Assembly (NCBI RefSeq): GCF_001428485.1 | Contig: NZ_LMHS01000002.1 | Span: 72,415 to 136,414 of the forward strand | DNA length: 64,000 nucleotides | Origin: Microbacterium sp. Root180 | Lineage (GTDB): Bacteria > Actinomycetota > Actinomycetes > Actinomycetales > Microbacteriaceae | Direction of reading: 5' to 3' | Part shown: piece by piece, positions 27,197 to 36,725 of the stretch | Numbering within the stretch: the first letter of the stretch is position 1 | Layout: the number at the start of each line of letters is the position of its first letter | Notes under the pieces: model-generated | What the model saw: the letters and a program-made list of their open reading frames with translations, nothing else | What the model was told of the DNA's origin: nothing | The model's database searches: none | Program-made: the position numbers and the translations under genes

Positions 27197-28597
27197 ATGA
27201 CCACTGACCTCTCCCGACAGGATGCCGTGCGCGAAGCCGCGGCCTCCGGCATCCCTTCCGCTCTCGCCGATCTGGGTGCGCTCGTGCGCATCCCGTCGAT
27301 CGCCTTCCCCGGATTCGACGAGGAGCCGGTGCAGCGCAGCGCCGAGGCCGTGGCCGACCTCGTGCGGGGGCTGGGGCTGTTCGAGACCGTCGAGATCCGC
27401 CGTGCCGCGGTCCCGGGGACGAGCGAGCAGGGCCAGCCTGCCGTGCTCGCGACCCGCGCCGCCCGCAACGGCCGTCCGACGATCCTGCTCTACGCGCACC
27501 ATGACGTTCAGCCCGTCGGTGACGAGGGGCTCTGGGAGTCGCCGCCGTTCGAGCCGACGCTCCGGGGCGGTCGGCTGTACGGACGCGGCGCCGCCGACGA
27601 CAAGGCCGGCGTGATGGCGCACGTCGCTGCCCTGAGGGCGCTGAAGGAGGCGGTCGGCGACGACTTCGACCTCGGCGTCGCGCTCTTCTTCGAGGGTGAG
27701 GAGGAGGCCGGTTCGAAGTCGTTCGCGCAGTTCCTCTCCGACAACGCCGATGCCCTGCGCGCCGACGTGATCGTGGTCGCCGACTCCGGCAACTGGGACG
27801 CGAAGACTCCGGCGCTCACCGTGTCGCTGCGGGGCAACACCCGCTTCACGATGCGGGTGAAGACGCTCGAGCACGCCTCGCACTCCGGCATGTTCGGCGG
27901 GGCGGTGCCCGACGCGATGATGGCGACCGTGAAGCTGCTCGCCACCCTGTGGGACGAGGACGGCGCGGTCGCGGTCGAGGGACTGACCGAGCGCACCGCC
28001 GAGACTCCGCCCTACAGCGAGGAGACGCTGCGAGACGAGGCGGGGCTTCCGGCGGGCGTGTCGCCGATCGGACGCGGCACGATCCTCAGCCGCATCTGGA
28101 ACAAGCCGTCGATCACGGTGACCGGCATCGATGCCCCGAGCGTCGTGAACGCCTCGAACACCCTGAGCCCGGAGATCTCGGTCGTGATCAGTGCCCGCGT
28201 CGCGCCCGGGCAGCGCGCTCGGGATGCCTACGCAGCGATCGAGGCGCACCTTCGTGCTCATGCGCCGTTCGGAGCCGAACTGGCTTTCACCGACCAGGAC
28301 TTCGGAGACGCCTTCCTCGTCGACACGACCGGCTGGGCCGTCGCGACTGCGCGTGAAGCGCTGCGCGAGGGCTACGGGGTCGAATCGGTCGACATCGGCG
28401 TCGGCGGATCCATTCCGTTCATCGCCGACCTCGTTCGGGAGTTCCCCGGCGCCCAGATCCTCGTGACCGGAGTGGAGGACCCGCATGCCAGGGCGCACAG
28501 CCCGAACGAGTCGCTGCACCTCGACACGTTCCGCAACGCGGTGCTCTCGGAGGCGCTGCTCCTCGAGAAGCTCGACCGGCGCGATTCGGGGGAGTAG
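27197..28597 (+). CDS. M20-family dipeptidase / metallopeptidase
   Basis: Di-zinc amidohydrolase of 466 residues in the PepV/CNDP-like M20 group, probably cleaving dipeptides. Metal-binding motifs are YAHHDVQPVG, the bridging Asp in GRGAADDKAG, and the FEGEEEAGS glutamates. The lid or dimerisation domain spans about residues 210-330. A later metal-ligand histidine lies in EDPHARAHSPNESL near the C-terminus. A strong hairpin follows the stop codon. Confidence 0.9.
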   Translation: MTTDLSRQDAVREAAASGIPSALADLGALVRIPSIAFPGFDEEPVQRSAEAVADLVRGLGLFETVEIRRAAVPGTSEQGQPAVLATRAARNGRPTILLYAHHDVQPVGDEGLWESPPFEPTLRGGRLYGRGAADDKAGVMAHVAALRALKEAVGDDFDLGVALFFEGEEEAGSKSFAQFLSDNADALRADVIVVADSGNWDAKTPALTVSLRGNTRFTMRVKTLEHASHSGMFGGAVPDAMMATVKLLATLWDEDGAVAVEGLTERTAETPPYSEETLRDEAGLPAGVSPIGRGTILSRIWNKPSITVTGIDAPSVVNASNTLSPEISVVISARVAPGQRARDAYAAIEAHLRAHAPFGAELAFTDQDFGDAFLVDTTGWAVATAREALREGYGVESVDIGVGGSIPFIADLVREFPGAQILVTGVEDPHARAHSPNESLHLDTFRNAVLSEALLLEKLDRRDSGE

Positions 28598-28608
28598 CCC
28601 GGCCGCAC

Positions 28609-28638
28609 CCGAGCGGGGCGAGGACACGCCCCGCTCGG
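28609..28638 (+). terminator. Perfect 12-bp hairpin after the M20 peptidase gene
   Basis: CCGAGCGGGGCG and CGCCCCGCTCGG form a perfect 12-bp stem with the 6-base loop AGGACA, 12 bases after the stop. There is no T-tract, so this is a hairpin-only terminator candidate. Confidence 0.7.
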
Positions 28639-28661
28639 AGCCGGTTCCCGGCGAACGCGGG

Positions 28662-28667
28662 TAGAAT
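28662..28667 (+). promoter_or_regulatory. -10 element TAGAAT upstream of the iron-sulfur carrier gene
   Basis: TAGAAT is close to the ideal -10 and lies 42 bases before the ATG at 28710, which has a GGAGGAG ribosome site. No clear -35 is visible. Confidence 0.5.
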
Positions 28668-28709
28668 CGCAGCATCCCGCCGCCATCGCGGCCCGTCCGG
28701 AGGAGTGCC

Positions 28710-29075
28710 ATGACCGACACTGCACTGTCGACCGACCAGCCCGTTCGCGAGCACGGCGTCCTGCTGACCGATGCCGCATCGCTGAAGGTGAAGAGCCTGC
28801 TCTCGCAGGAGGGCCGCGACGACCTGCGCCTCCGCGTGGCCGTCCAGCCGGGCGGATGCAGCGGCCTGATCTACCAGCTCTACTTCGACGAGCGGTACCT
28901 CGACGGCGACAAGGCGGTGGACTTCGACGGTGTCGAGGTGATCGTCGACGACATGAGCGTCCCGTACCTCGACGGCGCCACGATCGACTTCAAGGACACG
29001 ATCTCGGAGCAGGGCTTCACGATCGACAACCCGAACGCGGCCGGCAGCTGCGCATGCGGCGACAGCTTCCACTGA
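28710..29075 (+). CDS. erpA: HesB/IscA/ErpA-type iron-sulfur cluster insertion protein
   Basis: A-type carrier of 121 residues that delivers Fe-S clusters to target apoproteins. The three ligand cysteines are present in the standard pattern, one in PGGCSGLIYQLYFDE and two in the C-terminal CACGDSF. A GGAGGAG ribosome site precedes the ATG and TAGAAT serves as -10. It lies next to the cytochrome oxidase genes; in actinobacteria this gene commonly precedes ctaC and qcr genes, where the Rieske protein is one possible client. ErpA is the likely type; IscA cannot be excluded. Confidence 0.9.
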   Translation: MTDTALSTDQPVREHGVLLTDAASLKVKSLLSQEGRDDLRLRVAVQPGGCSGLIYQLYFDERYLDGDKAVDFDGVEVIVDDMSVPYLDGATIDFKDTISEQGFTIDNPNAAGSCACGDSFH

Positions 29076-29093
29076 TCCGAACCGATTTTCGTC

Positions 29094-29135
29094 GGGCCCG
29101 GCGCACTCTTCGGAGTGCCCGGGCCTGCGGTTTTT
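29094..29135 (+). terminator. Strong intrinsic terminator after erpA
   Basis: GGCCCGG plus GCACTC pair with GAGTGC plus CCGGGCC around a TTCG tetraloop, a 13-bp stem with one bulged C. A T-tract follows at 29131-29135. This is one of the few classical U-tailed terminators in the window. Confidence 0.88.
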
Positions 29136-29194
29136 CCCCGCTGCGAAGACGTTCGAAGCTGGGCGGTTGGCCTGAATCGCCTGGGCGCTTGCCC

Positions 29195-29200
29195 TAGACT
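29195..29200 (+). promoter_or_regulatory. -10-like hexamer TAGACT upstream of ctaC
   Basis: TAGACT lies 36 bases before the ctaC GTG, which has a GGAAAGG ribosome site. TTGGCC at 29167 is 22 bases upstream, too far for an ideal -35. It probably drives ctaC-ctaD-ctaF. Confidence 0.42.
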
Positions 29201-29236
29201 GGCAAGAGTTCTTTTCACGACCCGGAAAGGTGCATT

Positions 29237-30130
29237 GTGCCCTCGAAACGTCGAATCCGCTGGGCCGTTCTTCCCGTCGGGATCGCAACGGCCGCAGTCC
29301 TCGCCGGGTGCACCCCGACCGAGCTGCACGGCTTCCTCCCGGGCTTCGTCGAAGACGGCACGCCCGCCACGAACCACACCGACATGGTCGCCGGTCTGTG
29401 GGTCAACTCGTGGATCGTGCTGCTCGCCGTCGGCGTGATCACCTGGGGTCTGATGGGCTGGGCGGCCATCGCCTACCGCCGCCGCAAGGGCCAGGTCGGA
29501 CTGCCGGTCCAGCTGCGCTACAACATGCCGATCGAGATCTTCTACACGATCGTCCCGCTCATCCTGGTGATCGGCTTCTTCGCCTTCACCGCGCGCGACC
29601 AGACCACTCTCGAGACGCAGACGGAAGACCCCGACGTGTCCATCGTCGCGATCGGCAAGCAGTGGTCCTGGGACTTCCAGTACGACGGCGAGTCCGAAGA
29701 CGAGACGGTCTGGACCATGGGCGTCCAGGCGCAGACCGACGACGAGGGCAACGTCACGAGCGAACTGCCCACGCTGGTCCTCCCGGTCGACAAGACGGTC
29801 AAGATCAAGCTCCAGTCGCGCGACGTGATCCACTCGTTCTGGATCATCGACTTCCTGTACAAGAAGGACATGTACATCGGGAGGGACAACTTCTGGTCCT
29901 TCACCCCGACCCGCGAGGGCGAGTACGCCGGCAAGTGCGCCGAGCTCTGCGGCGAGTACCACTCGATGATGCTGTTCAACGTCAAGGTCGTGAGCGAGGC
30001 GGAGTACGAGGAGTACCTCGGCTCTCTCCGCGACTCCGGTCAGACGGGCGACATCAACGACGAGTACGACCGGCTGCAGAACCAGCCCGGCACCGGCGGT
30101 ACGCCTGATGACGAAGAGGGAGACAACTGA
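29237..30130 (+). CDS. ctaC: Cytochrome c oxidase subunit II CtaC
   Basis: Cu-A subunit of the aa3 oxidase, 297 residues, anchored with its cupredoxin domain outside the membrane. A lipoprotein signal ends with the lipobox LAGC near residue 24. Two membrane helices follow (about 54-76 and 96-117). The Cu-A site is [12 protein letters not shown], with the ligand His in VIHSFWI. The acidic C-terminal tail is hydrophilic. ctaD begins two bases after the stop. In actinobacteria it accepts electrons directly from the di-haem QcrC. Confidence 0.95.
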   Translation: MPSKRRIRWAVLPVGIATAAVLAGCTPTELHGFLPGFVEDGTPATNHTDMVAGLWVNSWIVLLAVGVITWGLMGWAAIAYRRRKGQVGLPVQLRYNMPIEIFYTIVPLILVIGFFAFTARDQTTLETQTEDPDVSIVAIGKQWSWDFQYDGESEDETVWTMGVQAQTDDEGNVTSELPTLVLPVDKTVKIKLQSRDVIHSFWIIDFLYKKDMYIGRDNFWSFTPTREGEYAGKCAELCGEYHSMMLFNVKVVSEAEYEEYLGSLRDSGQTGDINDEYDRLQNQPGTGGTPDDEEGDN

Positions 30131-30132
30131 CC

Positions 30133-31896
30133 ATGGCGACGACGCTTCCGCTTCAGGAGAAGACGCAGGGTCGCCCGACCACCCTGCCGCCTCGCCAGGC
30201 AGCTCTGCTCAGCGCTTCGCGCGTCGAGCAGAAGGGCAACATCATCGTCAAGTGGATCACCTCCACGGACCACAAGACGATCGGCTACCTGTACCTCATC
30301 TCCTCCGTGGTGTTCTTCCTCCTCGGCGGAGTCATGGCGCTGATCATCCGCGCCGAGCTCTTCGAGCCCGGGATGCAGCTCATCCCGACCAAGGAGCAGT
30401 ACAACCAGCTGTTCACGATGCACGGCACGATCATGCTGCTGATGTTCGCGACGCCGCTGTTCGCAGGCTTCGCGAACGCGATCCTGCCGCTGCAGATCGG
30501 CGCGCCCGACGTCGCGTTCCCGCGTCTGAACGCCTTCGCCTTCTGGCTGTTCCTCTTCGGCTCGACCATCGCCGTCGCGGGCTTCCTCACTCCGCAGGGA
30601 GCCGCCGCGTTCGGCTGGTTCGCGTATCAGCCGCTGGCGAATGCCACATTCTCGCCAGGTGTCGGAGGAAACCTCTGGATGCTCGGCCTCGGCATGAGCG
30701 GCTTCGGCACGATCCTCGGCGCGGTGAACTTCATCACCACGATCATCACGATGCGCGCGCCGGGCATGACCATGTGGCGCATGCCGATCTTCTCGTGGAA
30801 CACGCTGGTCACCAGCATCCTGATCCTGATGGCGTTCCCGATCCTCGCCGCCGCCATCCTCGCCGCCGCGGCCGATCGCGTGCTCGGTGCGCACATCTAC
30901 GACCCGGCCAATGGCGGCGTGCTGCTGTGGCAGCACCTGTTCTGGTTCTTCGGACACCCAGAGGTGTACATCATCGCGCTGCCGTTCTTCGGAATCATCT
31001 CCGAAGTGCTCCCGGTGTTCAGCCGCAAGCCGATCTTCGGCTACAAGACGCTGGTCTACGCGACGATCGCGATCGCCGCGCTCTCGGTGGCCGTGTGGGC
31101 TCACCACATGTACGTGACCGGCGCGGTGCTCCTGCCGTTCTTCGCCGTGATGACCATGCTCATCGCCGTGCCGACGGGCGTGAAGATCTTCAACTGGATC
31201 GGCACGATGTGGCGCGGCTCGGTGACCTTCGAGACGCCGATGGTCTTCGCGCTCGGATTCCTCGTGTCGTTCGTGTTCGGTGGTCTGACCGGTGTGATCC
31301 TCGCCTCTCCGCCGCTGGACTTCGCGCTGTCCGACTCGTACTTCGTCGTCGCGCACTTCCACTACGTCGTCTTCGGAACCGTCGTGTTCGCGATGTTCTC
31401 CGGCTTCTACTTCTGGTGGCCGAAGTGGACGGGGAAGATGCTCAACGAGCGTCTGGGCATCGTGCATTTCTGGATGCTGTTCATCGGCTTCCACATGACG
31501 TTCCTCATCCAGCACTGGCTGGGTGTCGACGGCATGGTCCGCCGCTATGCGGACTACTCGGCGGCTGATGGCTGGACCTGGCAGAACCAGGTCTCGACGG
31601 TGGGCGCGATGCTCCTCGGAGCCTCGATGATCCCGTTCCTCTTCAACGTGTGGATCACGGCCCGCAAGGCGCCGCGCGTGACGGTGAACGACCCGTGGGG
31701 CTATGGCGCGTCGCTCGAGTGGGCGACCTCGTGCCCCCCGCCCCGGCATAACTTCACGTCGATCCCGCGCATCCGCAGCGAGCGTCCGGCGTTCGACCTC
31801 AACCACCCCGAGGCGGGCATCCCCGTCGGCGTGGGTCCTGCGAAGGACGCGCCCGAAGCCCCGGTCGTCGATCTCGCCGAGGGAGAGGTGAAGTAA
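30133..31896 (+). CDS. ctaD: Cytochrome c oxidase subunit I CtaD
   Basis: Haem-copper catalytic subunit of 587 residues with 12 membrane helices. Haem a ligand His lies in [16 protein letters not shown], the Cu-B histidine and cross-linked Tyr in [18 protein letters not shown], further Cu-B histidines in WAHHMYVTG, and the haem a3/a ligands in [10 protein letters not shown]. The K-channel Tyr marks it as an A-type oxidase. The N-terminal extension contains the actinobacterial [16 protein letters not shown] start of helix I. It lies between ctaC and ctaF. Confidence 0.97.
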   Translation: MATTLPLQEKTQGRPTTLPPRQAALLSASRVEQKGNIIVKWITSTDHKTIGYLYLISSVVFFLLGGVMALIIRAELFEPGMQLIPTKEQYNQLFTMHGTIMLLMFATPLFAGFANAILPLQIGAPDVAFPRLNAFAFWLFLFGSTIAVAGFLTPQGAAAFGWFAYQPLANATFSPGVGGNLWMLGLGMSGFGTILGAVNFITTIITMRAPGMTMWRMPIFSWNTLVTSILILMAFPILAAAILAAAADRVLGAHIYDPANGGVLLWQHLFWFFGHPEVYIIALPFFGIISEVLPVFSRKPIFGYKTLVYATIAIAALSVAVWAHHMYVTGAVLLPFFAVMTMLIAVPTGVKIFNWIGTMWRGSVTFETPMVFALGFLVSFVFGGLTGVILASPPLDFALSDSYFVVAHFHYVVFGTVVFAMFSGFYFWWPKWTGKMLNERLGIVHFWMLFIGFHMTFLIQHWLGVDGMVRRYADYSAADGWTWQNQVSTVGAMLLGASMIPFLFNVWITARKAPRVTVNDPWGYGASLEWATSCPPPRHNFTSIPRIRSERPAFDLNHPEAGIPVGVGPAKDAPEAPVVDLAEGEVK

Positions 31897-32331
31897 GTGC
31901 GCACCAACACCGGACTCTGGTGGCTTCTCAGCGCGTTCTTCGTGCTGATGGCGGTCGTGTACACGACCTGGAGCATCCTCGCGCACCCGCAGCTGCCGGT
32001 CGTCAACGCGATCGAGTGGGTCGGCTCCATCGCCCTGCTCTTCACGGCCCTCATGGGCGCCCTCATCGCGTTCTACATCGGCCGCGTGCACAAGGCGCAG
32101 GGCGGCGAGCTGCCCGAGGACGTGCTGACCTCCGACATCGATGACGGCGATCCCGAGCTGGGCGAGTTCAGCCCCTGGTCGTGGTGGCCCATCGTGCTTG
32201 CATTCTCGGCGGCGCTGGCCATGATCGGTCTCGCCGTCGGCACGTGGATGGTGCCGATCGGCGTGGGCGTCTTCGTCGTCGCCATCGTGGGCTGGGTGTT
32301 CGAGTACTACCGCGGGTATTTCGCGCGCTGA
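31897..32331 (+). CDS. ctaF: Cytochrome c oxidase subunit IV CtaF
   Basis: Small actinobacterial oxidase subunit of 144 residues with four membrane helices (about 5-25, 35-57, 91-107 and 110-133). The conserved segment EFSPWSWWPIVLAFSAAL lies before helix III. It starts with GTG immediately after the ctaD stop, preceded by a GGAGAGG ribosome site inside the ctaD end. The family is confined to actinobacteria with a bcc-aa3 supercomplex. Confidence 0.92.
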   Translation: MRTNTGLWWLLSAFFVLMAVVYTTWSILAHPQLPVVNAIEWVGSIALLFTALMGALIAFYIGRVHKAQGGELPEDVLTSDIDDGDPELGEFSPWSWWPIVLAFSAALAMIGLAVGTWMVPIGVGVFVVAIVGWVFEYYRGYFAR

Positions 32332-32333
32332 TC

Positions 32334-33146
32334 GTGCCGCTGACGCCCTCGAGCGTACGGCTGCAGTCCGCGGCCGTCTCCGATACCGGGACGCACCGCT
32401 CCGTCAACCAGGATGCCGCCTTCACGGCGCCCTGGGGAGGTGCGGTCGCCGACGGAGTCGGCGGCGGCCCCGCCGGAGACCTCGCGTCGGCGGCGTTCGT
32501 CCATCGTCTGGCGGCGGGGCGCGTCGGCACCGTCGATCCCGAGACGCTCGTCGTGAGCGTGCGCGCGGCGAACTGGGACCTGCGCGCGCACGTGGAGCGC
32601 GATCCGTCGCTCAGCGGTATGGCCACGACCTTCACCGGGGTGTTCGTTTCCGAGCGCGACACGGTGCTTCTCGCCCACACCGGCGACTCGCGTGCATACC
32701 TTCTGCGTGACGGCGTCCTGACGCAGCAGACTCGCGATGACTCGTACGTTCAGGCGCTCGTCGATCGAGGGCTCGTGAGGGAGCAGGATGCGGCATCCCA
32801 CCCCCGCCGCAACCTCATCACGGCGTCGCTGAGCGGCGGCGAACGCGACCGGGTGGTGGTCGCTGAGCACGAGGCGCGCACGGGCGACCGCTGGGTGCTG
32901 TGCAGCGACGGCCTGAGCGACTATGTGCCGCACGAGGACATCGCGGGCGCCGTCGCGCACCGCAGCGCGCCCGAGGCCGCAGCGGGTGCGGTCGCACTCG
33001 CGCTGGAGGCCGGCACGCGCGACAACGTCACCGTGGTGGTCTGCGATGTCGAACGGGGAGCACCGGAGAGCTTCTCGGCCCATCCTGACGCGTCGTTCTA
33101 CGGCGCCGCAGCCGCCCGCTTCACCGAAGGATTCGAGTCGGCCTGA
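32334..33146 (+). CDS. PP2C-family protein serine/threonine phosphatase
   Basis: Metal-dependent phosphatase of 270 residues. Metal-binding aspartates lie in SVNQDAAF and AVADGVGGGPAGD near the N-terminus, followed by HTGDSRAYLLRDG, LCSDGLSDYV and GTRDNVTVVVCDV. No membrane helix or FHA domain is attached. It starts two bases after ctaF, so it may be co-transcribed with the oxidase genes, though no partner kinase is present in the window. Its substrate is unknown. Confidence 0.9.
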   Translation: MPLTPSSVRLQSAAVSDTGTHRSVNQDAAFTAPWGGAVADGVGGGPAGDLASAAFVHRLAAGRVGTVDPETLVVSVRAANWDLRAHVERDPSLSGMATTFTGVFVSERDTVLLAHTGDSRAYLLRDGVLTQQTRDDSYVQALVDRGLVREQDAASHPRRNLITASLSGGERDRVVVAEHEARTGDRWVLCSDGLSDYVPHEDIAGAVAHRSAPEAAAGAVALALEAGTRDNVTVVVCDVERGAPESFSAHPDASFYGAAAARFTEGFESA

Positions 33147-33152
33147 CGCCGC

Positions 33153-33572
33153 TCAAGGGCTCACCGGCTGGCGGACGACCATGACCTGCGCGTCGAACGT
33201 GCGGGGGAGCGCGCCCTCGTCGTTCTCGATCGGCTGACCCTCGCGGATCCAGTACTCGTAGCCGCCGATCATCTCCTTGACGCGGTAGCCGAGCTTCGCG
33301 AAGGCCAGCGCGCCCTTGGCGCCGCCGTTGCATCCCGGGCTCCAGCAGTAGACGACGACGGGCACCGCGGGGTCGAGCTCCTTCGGCGCTCGTTCGGCGA
33401 TCTCGGCGTGCGGCATGTGCACGGCGCCGGTGATGCGCCCCTGCGCCCACGCCTCGTCACCACGGACGTCGACGAGCACGAACGGCTCGCCGGCCTTCTG
33501 AGCCGCGTACACGTCGGAGGCGTCGGTCTCGAGAGAGAGCTTGGCCGAGAAGTAGTCCAGTGCGGAGGTCAT
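33153..33572 (-). CDS. Rhodanese-like domain protein
   Basis: Single-domain rhodanese of 139 residues, a possible sulfurtransferase. The fold is shown by FVLVDVRGDEAWAQGRITGAVHMPHAEI and the active-site loop VVYCWSPGCNGGAKGALAFAKLGYRVKEMIGGYEYW. Two cysteines occur in that region (CWSPGC); the first is the expected active-site residue. An in-frame GTG at 33581 would add three codons, but a -10-like TAGCGT seven bases before the ATG favours 33572. It converges with the PP2C gene. Confidence 0.88.
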   Translation of the reverse strand: MTSALDYFSAKLSLETDASDVYAAQKAGEPFVLVDVRGDEAWAQGRITGAVHMPHAEIAERAPKELDPAVPVVVYCWSPGCNGGAKGALAFAKLGYRVKEMIGGYEYWIREGQPIENDEGALPRTFDAQVMVVRQPVSP

Positions 33573-33579
33573 GGCCTCC

Positions 33580-33585
33580 ACGCTA
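33580..33585 (-). promoter_or_regulatory. -10-like hexamer TAGCGT before the rhodanese gene
   Basis: On the - strand TAGCGT ends seven bases before the ATG at 33572. The intervening GGAGGCC could be mistaken for a ribosome site but is only two bases from the ATG. Confidence 0.45.
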
Positions 33586-33684
33586 CGGCGTCGGCAGCGG
33601 GGGCGGAGCCAGGGCGTCGGTCACGCGTCGACGCAATCCTGCCGTTCCGGTGAGCGCTGCGCCGGTGTGCGGAGCCATGACGAC

Positions 33685-33730
33685 GGATGCCCCGGCACCA
33701 CGCCCGCGAGGGCTGGTTGCCGAGGCATCC
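33685..33730 (-). terminator. Imperfect long hairpin after qcrB
   Basis: GGATGCC plus CGGCA pair with TGCCG plus GGCATCC, giving a 12-bp stem with one mismatch and a 20-base loop. It lies 20 bases beyond the qcrB stop and likely ends the ctaE-qcrC-qcrA-qcrB transcript. The rest of the 33586-33749 gap shows no gene. Confidence 0.6.
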
Positions 33731-33749
33731 GGTCGAACCGCGCAGCGAC

Positions 33750-35609
33750 CTACTGGCCGCCCTCCTTCTCGCGGTTGCGGGGCTTCTTCTCGCCGTCCTC
33801 GGGGACGATGACGTTCGACGGACGCACGGCGGTCTCGGAGTTGCGACCGTCGTCGATCGGCTTGTGCGGAGCATCCGGCACGCCGGCGCGCTCGTGCGCG
33901 GCCTGCAGCTCGGCGTCCTCCTCGGTCGCGATGTGGTCGAGCGTGTGGTGCTGGTGGGCCAGCGCCGCGTCGAGCTCGGTCTGCGTGACGGGGGAGAGGC
34001 GGTCCTCGAAGAACCAGCGCGAGAGGGCCGCACGGACGTTCTCGTGCCACGGGATCCGACCCTTGGCATTCGGACGGACCACGAGAGGCTCGTACGTGCC
34101 GAACTCGACGAGCTTGTAGCGCTCGTACTCGTCGACGGGCTGGTGGACCTCGATGTACTCGCCGCCGGGCAGGCGGACGATGCGTCCGGACTCATAGCCG
34201 TGCAGCGCGATCTCGCGGTCCTTCTTCTGGAGCGCGATGCACATGCGCTTCGTGACGAAGTAGGCGATCACGGGGCCGACGAACAGCAGAGCCTGGAGGG
34301 TGTGGATGACGCCCTCCATCGTGAGCCAGAAGTGGGTCGCGATGATGTCGGACGCGGCCGCGGCCCACAGCACCGCGTAGAAGGTCACGCCTGCGGCGCC
34401 GATGGCCGTGCGCGTGGCGGCGTTGCGAGGACGCTCGGCGATGTGGTGCTCGCGCTTGTCGCCCGTGACCCACGCCTCGATGAACGGGTAGATCAGGACC
34501 AGCACGATGAACACGCCGAGGCCGACCAGCGGAACGAGGATGTTGAACGACCAGGTGTGGTCGAGGAACACGAACTCCCAGCCCGGCGGGATGAGGCGGA
34601 GCGCGCCGTCCGCGAAGCCGATGTACCAGTCGGGCTGCGTGCCCGCCGAGACCGGCGACGGGTCGTACGGGCCGTAGTTCCAGATCGGGTTGATCGTGAA
34701 CAGCGCCGCGATGAGGGCGATGAACCCGAACGTGATGAACAGGAACCCGCCCATCTTCGACATGTAGACCGGCATCATCGGGTAGCCCACGACGACGCTG
34801 TTGGTGCGTCCCGCGCCGGCGAACTGGGTGTGCTTGTTGATCACCATCAGCATGAGGTGAAGGACGAGCAGGCCCACCAGGATGGCCGGGAGCAGCAGGA
34901 TGTGCAGGGAGTACAGGCGGCCGACGATCGCGGTGCCGGGGAACTCGCCGCCGAAGAGGAGGAACGAGGTCCACGTGCCGATCAGCGGAATGCCCTTGAC
35001 CATGCCGTCGATGATGCGCAGGCCGTTGCCCGAGAGCACGTCGTCGGGGAGCGAGTAGCCGGTGAAGCCCTCACCCATCGCGAGGATGAACAGGATGAAG
35101 CCGATCACCCAGTTGAGTTCGCGCGGCTTGCGGAACGCGCCGGTGAAGAACACGCGCAGCATGTGCACGCCGATGCCGGCGACGAAGACGAGAGCCGCCC
35201 AGTGGTGCATCTGGCGCACCAGCAGACCGCCGCGCAGGTCGAACGAGATCTCGAGTGTCGAGGCCATCGCGGCGGACATCTCGATACCCCGCATCGGGAG
35301 GTAGGCGCCGTGGTAGTGGGTCTCGACCATCGAGGCCTGGAAGAAGAACGTCAGGAACGTGCCCGTGAGGAGGACGACGACGAAGCTCCACAGCGCGATC
35401 TCGCCGAGCATGAACGACCAGTGGTCGGGGAAGATCTTGCGACCGAGCTCCTTGACGAAACCCGACAGGCTCGTGCGCTCGTCGATGTAGTTCGACGCGG
35501 CGCCGACGAAGCGGCCGCCGAGCGGCTTGTCGCGGGGCGCGGGAGCCACGGGCTCCGCGTACGACGCCGGCTCCTGCGTCAGGTTCTCGACGGGATGGGT
35601 GGTGGTCAT
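33750..35609 (-). CDS. qcrB: Cytochrome bc1 complex cytochrome b subunit QcrB
   Basis: Di-haem b subunit of the menaquinol oxidising bcc complex, 619 residues. Histidines for the two haems lie in segments such as VRQMHHWAALVFVAGIGVHMLRVF and YSLHILLLPAILVGLLVLHLMLMVINKHTQF. The Qo-site motif corresponding to PEWY appears as TQPDWYIGFADGALRLIPPGWEF. A C-terminal hydrophilic extension of about 110 residues, ending KKPRNREKEGGQ, is normal for actinobacterial QcrB. It lies two bases after qcrA. QcrB is the target of the Q203/telacebec class in mycobacteria. Confidence 0.96.
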   Translation of the reverse strand: MTTTHPVENLTQEPASYAEPVAPAPRDKPLGGRFVGAASNYIDERTSLSGFVKELGRKIFPDHWSFMLGEIALWSFVVVLLTGTFLTFFFQASMVETHYHGAYLPMRGIEMSAAMASTLEISFDLRGGLLVRQMHHWAALVFVAGIGVHMLRVFFTGAFRKPRELNWVIGFILFILAMGEGFTGYSLPDDVLSGNGLRIIDGMVKGIPLIGTWTSFLLFGGEFPGTAIVGRLYSLHILLLPAILVGLLVLHLMLMVINKHTQFAGAGRTNSVVVGYPMMPVYMSKMGGFLFITFGFIALIAALFTINPIWNYGPYDPSPVSAGTQPDWYIGFADGALRLIPPGWEFVFLDHTWSFNILVPLVGLGVFIVLVLIYPFIEAWVTGDKREHHIAERPRNAATRTAIGAAGVTFYAVLWAAAASDIIATHFWLTMEGVIHTLQALLFVGPVIAYFVTKRMCIALQKKDREIALHGYESGRIVRLPGGEYIEVHQPVDEYERYKLVEFGTYEPLVVRPNAKGRIPWHENVRAALSRWFFEDRLSPVTQTELDAALAHQHHTLDHIATEEDAELQAAHERAGVPDAPHKPIDDGRNSETAVRPSNVIVPEDGEKKPRNREKEGGQ

Positions 35610-35611
35610 GG

Positions 35612-36691
35612 TCAGTGACGCTCCCAGAAGCTCGGGCCGACGGGTTCGGTGAAGTCGCTGCGCGCGATGAGGTAGCCCTCGTCGTCAACGGTGATCGGCA
35701 GCTGCGGCAGCGGACGCGCGGCGGGTCCGAAGATGACCTTCGCGGCATCGGTCACGTCGAACTGCGACTGGTGGCAGGGGCACAGCAGGTGGTGGGTCTG
35801 CTGCTCGTACAGGGCCACCGGGCAGCCGACGTGCGTGCAGACCTTGGAGTACGCCACGATGCCGTCGTACGACCAGTCGGCCTTGTCGGGCGCCTCGGTC
35901 AGCTGCTCGGGGAGCAGGCGCATCAGGAGGACGATCGCCTTGGCCTTCTGCTCGAGGTAGCCATCGCTGTGCGAGATGTCGGCGAGGTCCTCGGGAATCA
36001 CGTGCACGGCGGAGCCGAGGGTGATGTCGGCGGCGCGGATCGGCTCGCCGCTCGGGTCGTGCGCGAGGCGCGTGCCCTCCTTCCACATGGTGTGGCTCAG
36101 GAGGTACACCGGGTCGCCGCCGTTCGGGTGCTCCGGCGTGTTCTCGGGCGCGAGCCCGCGGAACAGGACGATGGCCGGGGCGACGGACGCGACGATCGCG
36201 GCGATCAGCGAGTTGCGGATCATCGTGCGGCGGCCGAAGCCGGACTCCTCGTTGGCGTCGGCGAAGGCCTGGATCGCCGCTGCGCGCGTCGTGTCGCGAC
36301 CGCGGGTCGCGTGCCGGGGCTCGACGTACTCCTTGTCGGACATGACGGCCTTGGACCAGTGGATCGCGCCGATGCCGATCGCCAGCAGGGCGAGGGCGAT
36401 GCCGAGGCCGATGAAGAGGTTGTTGTTGCGGATGTCGATCATCCGGCCGCTCTCGATCGGGAAGAGCATGTAGGCGGCGACCGCCCAGATGCTTCCGGCG
36501 ACCGAGACGTAGAAGAGCGTGTAGACCGTGCGCACGGCACGCCGCATCGCGGCCGGGTCCTGGTCGGTGATCCGCTCGCGATGCGGCGGGAGCTCCGGAT
36601 GCTGCACCGGGTCGGTGACCGCCACGGCGAGCCCGGGGGAGGGCTTCCAGGAAGCCCTCTCGTGCTCGAGCGGGTCGTCCTCGTGTGCCAT
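35612..36691 (-). CDS. qcrA: Rieske iron-sulfur subunit QcrA
   Basis: Rieske protein of 359 residues. The [2Fe-2S] ligands are in CTHVGCPVALYEQQTHHLLCPCHQSQFD. Unlike most Rieske subunits it has three membrane segments (about 58-77, 92-110 and 162-180), as is typical for actinobacteria. An acidic N-terminal tail of about 50 residues faces the cytoplasm. It lies between qcrC and qcrB. The erpA-type carrier near 28.7 kb could supply the cluster (inference). Confidence 0.96.
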   Translation of the reverse strand: MAHEDDPLEHERASWKPSPGLAVAVTDPVQHPELPPHRERITDQDPAAMRRAVRTVYTLFYVSVAGSIWAVAAYMLFPIESGRMIDIRNNNLFIGLGIALALLAIGIGAIHWSKAVMSDKEYVEPRHATRGRDTTRAAAIQAFADANEESGFGRRTMIRNSLIAAIVASVAPAIVLFRGLAPENTPEHPNGGDPVYLLSHTMWKEGTRLAHDPSGEPIRAADITLGSAVHVIPEDLADISHSDGYLEQKAKAIVLLMRLLPEQLTEAPDKADWSYDGIVAYSKVCTHVGCPVALYEQQTHHLLCPCHQSQFDVTDAAKVIFGPAARPLPQLPITVDDEGYLIARSDFTEPVGPSFWERH

Positions 36692-36725
36692 GCTGCTCCT
36701 CGTCAGTTCTTGCGTGTCAGTGGGT

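Noticed and set aside
33687..35618. 643-codon + strand frame opposite qcrB
   Set aside because: qcrB has haem and membrane motifs on the - strand; the + frame is charged, repetitive and without motifs.
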